A stretch of 64,000 nucleotides of DNA from Bradyrhizobium sp. CB2312 (GTDB lineage: Bacteria > Pseudomonadota > Alphaproteobacteria > Rhizobiales > Xanthobacteraceae): assembly GCF_029714425.1 (NCBI RefSeq), contig NZ_CP121668.1, positions 6,593,501 through 6,657,500 of the forward strand, in the 5' to 3' direction. Positions 55,194-62,066 of this stretch are shown piece by piece (positions within the stretch are counted from its first letter, which is position 1; each line of letters starts with the position of its first letter). The translations under genes were made by a program, and so were the position numbers. Under the pieces are notes generated by a model. That model had not been told where the DNA came from, did not search any database, and was given only the letters and a program-made list of their open reading frames with translations.

Positions 55194-56891
55194 TCAATGA
55201 TGCCGCAGCAACGCATCGCTGATCTTCTCGGCGGCCATGATCACGGGGATGTTGGTATTGGCCGTCGGCAGCCGCGGCATGATCGAGGCGTCCGCCACGA
55301 AGACATTCTCGCTGCCGATCACCCTGCCCACGGGATCGACCACCGCCATCCGGTCGGCGGGGTCGCCCATGCGGCAGGTGCCACCGGGATGCCAGACGCC
55401 AAACACGCTCTGCCGCACGAAAGCTTCCAGCGCGCGGTCGTCCGCGAGCGTCGCCTGGAAGGCCGTGCCGTTGAGCAGCACGAGCCGGATCAGGAGCTGC
55501 CGCAAGCCCGCGGGCACGTCGAGCATCGGCCCAATGATGGAGGCGACGATACGGTTGGCGGTGCCGTACCGGCTCAGGCGCTTGATGCGCGGGGAATAGG
55601 AGGCCGGAAAGAAATCGCCGGCCTCGGGATTGAGCTGCGGATGCACCACGAGCCTTGCCAGCAACCGGACGGCTGCGACGAGCCGCTCGAGATCACGCTC
55701 GTCGGACAGCAGATTGAGATCGACGACCGGATAGGCCTTCGGATCCGGGCTCGCCAGGGTGAGCGAGCCGCTCGAATACGGCCGGTTGCACCAGAGGAAA
55801 TAGAGCCCGAGCCGTGTGCCCAGCGCGTGCCAGCCGCCGCGGGCCGAGGCCGTGATGTACATGTCGGAGGCATCGCAGCCCGGCTGGCCCGACGAGAACC
55901 GCATGGCCGTGAAATTGGGGCGGCGCCGGGCCAGCGGCAACCGCAACCGCCGCGGCAGATATTGGCAGAAGGTCAACGCGGGATGATCGCGCAGATTGCT
56001 GCCGACACCCGGCAGATCGATGTTGACGGGAATGCCGAGCGCCTGCAGCAAGGGCCCCGGGCCGATGCCCGCCCGCATCAGGATCGCCGGCGATTGCAGC
56101 GCGCCTGCCGTGAGGATCACGCGGTCGACCTTGACTGTGAGCTTCTGCCCACCACGCGCGACCACCACACTCCTCGCGCAGCGGCCCTCGAGCTGGAGCT
56201 GCTCGACCTCGCTGTCGGCCCAGATGGTCAGGTTCGGCCGTGCCCGCGTGGCCGCATCGAGATAGCCGGCGGCCGCGGAGACGCGGCGGTCGTTGCGGTT
56301 CGAGAACGCCGGCGGGAAAATCCCATCCTCGAACTCGGCGTTCTGGTCCTTGCGAAACGGCAGGCCGGTCGCCGACAGCGCCTCGCCCGCCGCGCGGCCA
56401 AACGCCGGCATCGCCTCGGGCGCGATACGGCGGATCGGAATCGGGCCGCCTCCGCCATGCAGCGGGCCGTCGAAATCCAGATCGGTCTCGAGCTTGAGGA
56501 AATAGGGCAGCACATCGGTCCAGCCCCAGCCGCGCGCACCGAGCTCGTGCCATTCGTCGTAGTCGCGCGGCAGGCCGCGATTGGCCGACTGCACGTTGAT
56601 GCTGGAGCCACCACCCATCACCCGCCCCTGCTCATAGGCGCGGACGACCGGCTTGCCCTCGGTGTTACGGCCCGCCGCCGCCGACAGGCCAGGCCAGATG
56701 TACTTGTCGCCATAGAATAGCGACATCGGATAGCTGTCGAGGATTTCCGCAGGCGTCGCCTCCGGCGGCGTGTCCATTCCGGCTTCGATCAGCAGCACGT
56801 GACGGCGCCCATCGGCAGAAAGCCGGTTGGCGAGCACGCAGCCCGCCGACCCGCCGCCGACGATCACATCGTCGAAATGCAGTCCATCCAT
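55194..56891 (-). CDS. hmfH: GMC-family FAD-dependent oxidoreductase (HmfH-like)
   Basis: A 565-residue GMC oxidoreductase: N-terminal FDDVIVGGGSAGCVLANRLS, the GMC signature GRVMGGGSSIN, and a C-terminal catalytic region with GTCRMG followed by NTNIP. GMC enzymes oxidise alcohols or aldehydes with oxygen or another acceptor. In the hmf clusters of Cupriavidus and Bradyrhizobium, HmfH is a GMC-type oxidase that oxidises HMF and furfural to the corresponding furan acids. The gene lies directly downstream of the transporter and hmf enzymes, which supports this, but choline dehydrogenase-like functions remain possible. Confidence 0.82.
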   Translation of the reverse strand: MDGLHFDDVIVGGGSAGCVLANRLSADGRRHVLLIEAGMDTPPEATPAEILDSYPMSLFYGDKYIWPGLSAAAGRNTEGKPVVRAYEQGRVMGGGSSINVQSANRGLPRDYDEWHELGARGWGWTDVLPYFLKLETDLDFDGPLHGGGGPIPIRRIAPEAMPAFGRAAGEALSATGLPFRKDQNAEFEDGIFPPAFSNRNDRRVSAAAGYLDAATRARPNLTIWADSEVEQLQLEGRCARSVVVARGGQKLTVKVDRVILTAGALQSPAILMRAGIGPGPLLQALGIPVNIDLPGVGSNLRDHPALTFCQYLPRRLRLPLARRRPNFTAMRFSSGQPGCDASDMYITASARGGWHALGTRLGLYFLWCNRPYSSGSLTLASPDPKAYPVVDLNLLSDERDLERLVAAVRLLARLVVHPQLNPEAGDFFPASYSPRIKRLSRYGTANRIVASIIGPMLDVPAGLRQLLIRLVLLNGTAFQATLADDRALEAFVRQSVFGVWHPGGTCRMGDPADRMAVVDPVGRVIGSENVFVADASIMPRLPTANTNIPVIMAAEKISDALLRHH

Positions 56892-56955
56892 TCCCGTCTC
56901 GTTGAGCAGTTCGATAGGCCGGCGCGGCCGCTTGTGCAGCCGCGCCGAATTTGGC

Positions 56956-58287
56956 TCAGCGGAAGTTGCCTTTGGTCTCGGGGATCACGACGGCTCCGAT
57001 CAGATAGATCACGAACACGCCGACCGCGAAGTAAGCCAGCGACATCGGAATCTGCGCCGGGCTGGCGCTCACCAGCGAGACGAAGGTCGGCATCATGCCG
57101 CCCAGCGCAAAGCCGATGTTCCAGGACAGGCCCGTGCCGCTCGCGCGCAGCGCGGTCGGGAAGCGCTCGTTCAGGAAGATCAGCACCGGCGCGTAGCCGG
57201 CATTGCCGATGAAGGCGATAGCGAGCGCAAGGAGCGTGATCTGCGTCGTGTCCTTGGTGGCCGCGAGATTGAGATAACACAGCGGCAGCAACACGGCCGC
57301 CAGCGCGCCGATCAGCAGGAACGTCTTCTTGCGGCCGATCCAGTCGCTGAGCGCGCCGACCAGCACCGCGGAGAAGAACGCCGACACGCTCGCACCCATC
57401 AGGATCAGCGACGAGGTCTGGTTCGGCACTGCGTTGATCACCTTCAGGAAGCTCGGCAGATAGCCCGAGGTCAGGTAATAGCCGGCGCCGCCGCCGAAAG
57501 TGATCAGCAGGTTGATCAGCAGCACGCCGCGATATTCGCCGGAGAACACGTCCTTGACCGGCGCCTTCGAGACTTTCACCTGCTTGTTGCCCTGCTGGCG
57601 CTTGAGCTCCTTGAAGTATGGGGATTCCTCGAGGTTGCGAAAGATGAACCAGCCGAGCAGCGAGCTGAGCAGTCCCGAAAAGAACATGAAGCGCCAACCC
57701 CACACCGCGAAGGCATCGCCGGGGAAGACCGAGGACGTGATCAGGAAGATGAAGGACGCAAGCAGCGCGCCGATGCCGGCGCCGCCGCCGCCGACCAGGC
57801 CCGACATCGCGCCGCGCCATTGCGGCGGCACGGATTCGGTGCCGATCGTATGCGTCGAGGCGACGACACCGCCGACGAACACACCCTGCACCAGGCGCAG
57901 GATCAGGAACACGACCGGCGCGATCACACCGACCTGCGCGATGGTCGGTAATAGGCCGAACGCCGCGGTGCTGAGGCCGACGCCGATGATGGCGATCAGC
58001 ATGGCCTGCTTGCGGCCGTGCACGTCGGCATAATGGCCGAACACCGCCGAGCCGAGCGGCCGCATCAGCAGCGTCACGGCGAACGAGCCGTAGACGGCCG
58101 CCAGCGACAGCGCGGCATTGCTGGATGGAAAGAACAGCGCGCCGACGACCGGCGCGACGTAGAGCAGAATGAACAAATCGAACAGATCGAGCGCCCATCC
58201 GAGCACCGACGCGATGATCGCATTGACCATCTGCTTGTTATCTGCGGATGCTTGTGCACCCGCGACCGGCATATCCATCTCAGCCAT
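56956..58287 (-). CDS. MFS metabolite:H+ symporter (HmfT-like)
   Basis: A 443-residue major facilitator with about 12 TM segments. The loop motif GSAVFGHYADVHGRK after TM2 and the wording SVLGWALDLFDLFIL near the N-terminus are characteristic of the aromatic acid/sialate:proton symporter group. The central loop of about 40 residues (EESPYFKELKRQQGNKQVK) separates the two halves. It probably imports 2-furoate or another organic acid for the enzymes upstream. The ATG at 58287 follows a strong GGGGGAGG ribosome site. Confidence 0.85.
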   Translation of the reverse strand: MAEMDMPVAGAQASADNKQMVNAIIASVLGWALDLFDLFILLYVAPVVGALFFPSSNAALSLAAVYGSFAVTLLMRPLGSAVFGHYADVHGRKQAMLIAIIGVGLSTAAFGLLPTIAQVGVIAPVVFLILRLVQGVFVGGVVASTHTIGTESVPPQWRGAMSGLVGGGGAGIGALLASFIFLITSSVFPGDAFAVWGWRFMFFSGLLSSLLGWFIFRNLEESPYFKELKRQQGNKQVKVSKAPVKDVFSGEYRGVLLINLLITFGGGAGYYLTSGYLPSFLKVINAVPNQTSSLILMGASVSAFFSAVLVGALSDWIGRKKTFLLIGALAAVLLPLCYLNLAATKDTTQITLLALAIAFIGNAGYAPVLIFLNERFPTALRASGTGLSWNIGFALGGMMPTFVSLVSASPAQIPMSLAYFAVGVFVIYLIGAVVIPETKGNFR

Positions 58288-58363
58288 GTTGTTTTACCTC
58301 CCCCGTTTGAGTAGCGCCGCGGTCCGCGCCATTGCGAACCGCGGCCGTTAGTCCAGTCGCGTA

Positions 58364-59170
58364 TCAGCGACCGACGAATTTCGGCGGGCGCTTGGCATTG
58401 AAGGCCTCGACGCCCTCCTTGAAGTCTTCCGACTGGCGCAGGCGGCTGTAGCAATGGCCTTCGAGCTCGATGGCGATGGCGAGGGTCGAATCCTCGGTGT
58501 CGTTGAGGAGCTTCTTGGCGGTGCGCTGCGCCAGCGGCGAGAAGGTGCGGAGCTCGTCGACCAGCTTGTCGGTCGCCTTCTCCAGCTCGGCATCCGGCAC
58601 GCATTCGGTGGCGATGCCCCACTCATAGGCCTGCTTCGCCGAGATGCGCTTGGAGCGCATCACGATGTCCTTGGTGCGGGTGATGCCGACCATCTTCTGC
58701 AGGCGGGCCGAGCCACCCGACCCCGGGATCTGGCCGAGCTTCTGCTCCGGGAGCGCGTATTGCGTGGTCTCGGAGGCGATGCGGAAGTCGCAGGCGAGGG
58801 ACAGCTCGAAGCCGACGCCGAAGCAATAGCCGCGATTGGCGACGATGACCGGCTTGGCGCAGCGCGCCGGCGCGGCGATGTTCCAGGCGAGCTTGGAGAC
58901 ATGCTCGGGGCTCGCCTCCATGAAGCCGCCGATATTGCCGCCGCTGGAGAAATGCTCGCCCTCGCCGCGCACCACGATGACGCGCACGCGCGGATCCTCG
59001 TCCAGCGTTTCGAATGTCAAGCGCAGCTGGTCGCGCTGCGGCATCGCCACGACGTTGTAGGGCGGCCTCCCCAAGATGATGTCGGCGCGCTCATGCGCCT
59101 CGTCGATCTCGACCTTGAACCCGTCGAGTTTTGCGAGTCGGGGATCGGCGAATGTATAGGGTGACGGCAT
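58364..59170 (-). CDS. hmfE: enoyl-CoA hydratase/isomerase-family protein (HmfE-like)
   Basis: A 268-residue crotonase-fold protein: EGEHFSSGGNIGGF (oxyanion-hole strand, about residues 75-88) and ANRGYCFGVGFELSLACDFRIAS, with the oxyanion glycine of the second half. It keeps the fold but lacks the usual paired catalytic glutamates of true hydratases, consistent with a hydrolase or lactone-opening activity. In furoate degradation HmfE converts the tautomer of 5-hydroxy-2-furoyl-CoA to 2-oxoglutaroyl-CoA. The position between hmfD and the transporter fits this. The ATG at 59170 has GGAAG upstream. Confidence 0.78.
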   Translation of the reverse strand: MPSPYTFADPRLAKLDGFKVEIDEAHERADIILGRPPYNVVAMPQRDQLRLTFETLDEDPRVRVIVVRGEGEHFSSGGNIGGFMEASPEHVSKLAWNIAAPARCAKPVIVANRGYCFGVGFELSLACDFRIASETTQYALPEQKLGQIPGSGGSARLQKMVGITRTKDIVMRSKRISAKQAYEWGIATECVPDAELEKATDKLVDELRTFSPLAQRTAKKLLNDTEDSTLAIAIELEGHCYSRLRQSEDFKEGVEAFNAKRPPKFVGR

Positions 59171-59198
59171 CTGTGCTTCCTTCTGTTGATGGTGATGA

Positions 59199-60743
59199 TC
59201 AGGCGGCGTCCGATGGCGGCAGGCGCTCGGCCTCGTATTCTCCGGCAACGAGCAGTCGCCGCAGCAGCTTGCCGACCGGCGATTTCGGGATCGCGTCGAC
59301 GAAGACGTAGCGGCGCGGCCGCTTGAAATTGGCGAGACCCGAGGTGCGGCAGAACTGCTCCAGCTCGACCTCGGATACGGCGCGATTGCGCTTGACGAAG
59401 GCGGCGACGACCTTGCCCCACTTCTCGTCGGCGACACCGACAACCGCGACCTCGTCGACGGCGGGATGCAGCGACAGGCAGCTCTCGATCTCGACCGGCG
59501 AGACGTTCTCGCCGCCGGTGATGATCATGTCGTCGACACGGCCGGTGACGAACAGATCGCCGTCGGGATCAACGAAGCCGGTGTCGCCCGTGAAGTACCA
59601 GCCCTCGCGCAGCGATTTTGCGTCGGCCTCGGGGCGACGCCAGTAGCCTTCAAAAGCTTCGTCGCCTTTGAGCGTGGCGATGATCTCGCCCTCCTCGCCG
59701 ACCGCGGCGAGCTCTGCGACCGACTTCGCGCCGATGCGCACGACCTTGACGTGCTGGTTCAGCCCCGCTTTGCCGGCCGAGCCTGGCTTTGCGGCAGCAT
59801 CCTGATCGATCGTGAAGGTGTAGATCTCCGAGCTCCCGTAGTGATTGACGAACAGGTTTGGTTTGAACGCCTCGTTCAGCTTCTTCAGCAGGCCATCGGT
59901 CATCGAGGCGCCGGCAAAGCCGAGCTTGCGCACGCTGGAAACGTCGGTCTTGGCGAACGCCTCGTGATGGACGAGGTCGTGATAGAGCGTCGGCACCAGA
60001 TAGAGGTTGGTGATGGCTTCCTGCTCGATCAGGGCCAGCGCCTGGCGGCTGTCATACCGCGGCAGGCAGATGAAGCAGCCACCGATTAGCGACATCGCCA
60101 GCAGCGAGCGGACGCCCATGGTGTGATAGAGCGGCATGACGCCGAGTGTGCGCTCGCCGCGGCCATAGAGATTTTGCGCCACATGGGCGATCGCGGCGGC
60201 ACGTTCGGCACGGTGGCGGCGCGGCACGCCCTTCGGACGCGAGGTCGTGCCCGAGGTGTAGAGCATGATCGACCAGGCATCGGCGCCGACACGCGGCTCG
60301 GCATCGGGCGCAGCGTCCTTGATCAAATCGGCAAAGCTGGTGGCCTCGCCCGTCCCGGGATCGACGGACACGCGCAGCAGCTTGCCTGACAGCGCCGAGC
60401 CCTGCACCGCCTCGGCGGAGATGTCCTGGTATAACACCGCGCGGGCCTCGGCATTCTCGATGCAGTAATCGAGCTCGTCGGCCTTGGCGCGCCAGTTGAT
60501 CGGCGTGATCACGATGCCCGCGAACTGGCAGGCCCAGTGCAGCGTCGCCGCTTCCCAGCGGTTCTGCAGCAGCGTGACGACGTGATCGCCGGGCTTGAGC
60601 CCAAGGCGGTCGAACGAGACCACGAGCGCGGAGATCTTGTCGTACCATTGCCGATAGGTCAGGCGGAGATCACCGTCGACGAGCGCAATGGAATTGGGAT
60701 CGCGCGCGGCGCTGGCGATGAAGCTGCTGGCGAGATCAAGCAT
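59199..60743 (-). CDS. hmfD: AMP-forming acyl-CoA ligase (HmfD-like, 2-furoate:CoA ligase)
   Basis: A 514-residue adenylate-forming enzyme: the P-loop LYTSGTTSRPKG, the A5 motif region NHYGSSEIY, the A7 YFTGDTGFVDPDG and GRVDDMIITGGENVSP, and the C-terminal Lys in PKSPVGKLLRR. It activates a carboxylic acid to its CoA ester. In the hmfABCDE order this is 2-furoyl-CoA synthetase. The ATG at 60743 overlaps the iron-sulfur subunit stop by 8 bp; a TTG-type start at 60770 is inside that gene and less likely. Specificity for furoate is from synteny, not from the sequence itself. Confidence 0.82.
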   Translation of the reverse strand: MLDLASSFIASAARDPNSIALVDGDLRLTYRQWYDKISALVVSFDRLGLKPGDHVVTLLQNRWEAATLHWACQFAGIVITPINWRAKADELDYCIENAEARAVLYQDISAEAVQGSALSGKLLRVSVDPGTGEATSFADLIKDAAPDAEPRVGADAWSIMLYTSGTTSRPKGVPRRHRAERAAAIAHVAQNLYGRGERTLGVMPLYHTMGVRSLLAMSLIGGCFICLPRYDSRQALALIEQEAITNLYLVPTLYHDLVHHEAFAKTDVSSVRKLGFAGASMTDGLLKKLNEAFKPNLFVNHYGSSEIYTFTIDQDAAAKPGSAGKAGLNQHVKVVRIGAKSVAELAAVGEEGEIIATLKGDEAFEGYWRRPEADAKSLREGWYFTGDTGFVDPDGDLFVTGRVDDMIITGGENVSPVEIESCLSLHPAVDEVAVVGVADEKWGKVVAAFVKRNRAVSEVELEQFCRTSGLANFKRPRRYVFVDAIPKSPVGKLLRRLLVAGEYEAERLPPSDAA

Positions 60744-61254
60744 CAGACGTCTCTTTTTTGGATGAAGCAAGCTCAGCGGCGGCTTCCAGCGCCGCCTGGA
60801 TGATCGGGGTGTAGCCGGTGCAGCGGCAGATATGCCCGCTGAGGAGATCGCGGATCTCCGCTTCGGTCGGCGCCGGATGCTTCGCGAGATAATGGTCGAG
60901 CGACATCAAGATTCCGGCGGTGCAGAAGCCACACTGGAGCGCGTGGTTGCGGCGGAACGCTTGCTGCAGCACGCCGAGCCGGTCGGCCGAAGGCGCAAGC
61001 CCCTCGACCGTCTTGAGCTCGCAGCCATCGACCTGCGCCGCGAGCGTCAGGCAGGACCGCGTCAACATGCCGTCGACGACGACGGTGCAGGCGCCGCAAA
61101 CGCCGTGCTCGCAGCCGACATGCGTCCCGGTCGCACCCAGCTGGTGGCGCAGGAAATCGGAGAGCAGCATGCGCGGCTCGGCCTCGCCCTCGACCGGCCT
61201 GCCGTTCAGCGCGAAGCGGATTGCATGGCGGTGATCAGCCTTGAGATGGGTCAT
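60736..61254 (-). CDS. hmfC: [2Fe-2S] subunit of a molybdenum hydroxylase (HmfC-like)
   Basis: A 172-residue subunit with two [2Fe-2S] centres: the plant-ferredoxin-type motif GCEHGVCGAC and a following CLTLA, then the second domain CGFC and CRCTG. This is the standard small subunit of xanthine dehydrogenase/aerobic CO dehydrogenase enzymes. It passes electrons from the molybdenum site to FAD. It overlaps the FAD subunit by 4 bp. In the hmf cluster it is part of 2-furoyl-CoA dehydrogenase. Confidence 0.88.
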   Translation of the reverse strand: MTHLKADHRHAIRFALNGRPVEGEAEPRMLLSDFLRHQLGATGTHVGCEHGVCGACTVVVDGMLTRSCLTLAAQVDGCELKTVEGLAPSADRLGVLQQAFRRNHALQCGFCTAGILMSLDHYLAKHPAPTEAEIRDLLSGHICRCTGYTPIIQAALEAAAELASSKKETSDA

Positions 61255-62066
61255 TGCACCACCTCGCCGATCAGATCGCGGCCAATCATGCGCACGAGGT
61301 CGCGGCGGTAGCGCGCGGTGGCGTGGACGTCGTCGCGTGCGCCGAGCTCGTAGGCAAAGGCGTTGAGGGCATCGTCGAGCGCACTGCCCTCCAGCCGCGG
61401 CCAGTCGCGCGCCGTCGGCACGTCCGCGACCCCGCCGACAGCGAGACGCACGCCGGTCGGCGTTTTCATCGCGGCGCAGGCGACGATGGCGAAATCGCCA
61501 TGCCGGCGCGCGACTTCGCGGAAGGCGAAGCGCGATCCCTTGACGATGGGGAGCGAGATGCCCTCGATCAGCTCGTCGTCGGCGCGCGCCGTCAGCATCA
61601 TGCCGGCAAAGAAGTCTTTGGCGGCAACGCGTCGGCGTCGTTTGGCGCTGCGGAGCAGCACTTCGCCGCCGAGCGCGACCAGCGCGAGCGGCATCTCGGC
61701 GCTGGGATCGGCATGCGCGAGTGAGCCGCAGATGGTGCCACGGCTGCGGGTCTGCATATGTCCGACCCAGGGCAGCGCCAGCGCCACCAGCGGGAGCGCC
61801 TCAGCAAGATCAGGCCAGGCCAGGAGATCGGCCTGGCGCACACCGGCGCCGATCACGACGGCATCGCCCTTCCGCTCGATCTGGCGGAGCTCCCTGATGC
61901 GCATGATGTCGATCAGCAGATTCGGCTTGGCGAGGCGCATGTTCAGCATCGCCATCAGCGACTGGCCACCAGCGAGCACACGGGCGTCGCCGCCTTGCTG
62001 TGCGAGGCCTTCAAGCACATCGCCGACGGTTTCGGCGCGGAGATAATCGAATGCGGGCGGCTTCAT
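61251..62066 (-). CDS. hmfB: FAD subunit of a molybdenum hydroxylase (HmfB-like)
   Basis: A 271-residue FAD-binding subunit (CoxM-like): the AGGQSLMAMLNMRLAKP FAD loop, GVRQADLLAW, and TRSRGTICGSLAHADPSAEMP, followed by a C-terminal CO-dehydrogenase flavoprotein domain (about 165-270). It accepts electrons from the [2Fe-2S] subunit. It overlaps both neighbours by 4 bp, so translation is coupled and the complex is assembled from one transcript. No [4Fe-4S] insert of the hydroxybenzoyl-CoA reductase beta subunit is present. Confidence 0.88.
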   Translation of the reverse strand: MKPPAFDYLRAETVGDVLEGLAQQGGDARVLAGGQSLMAMLNMRLAKPNLLIDIMRIRELRQIERKGDAVVIGAGVRQADLLAWPDLAEALPLVALALPWVGHMQTRSRGTICGSLAHADPSAEMPLALVALGGEVLLRSAKRRRRVAAKDFFAGMMLTARADDELIEGISLPIVKGSRFAFREVARRHGDFAIVACAAMKTPTGVRLAVGGVADVPTARDWPRLEGSALDDALNAFAYELGARDDVHATARYRRDLVRMIGRDLIGEVVQ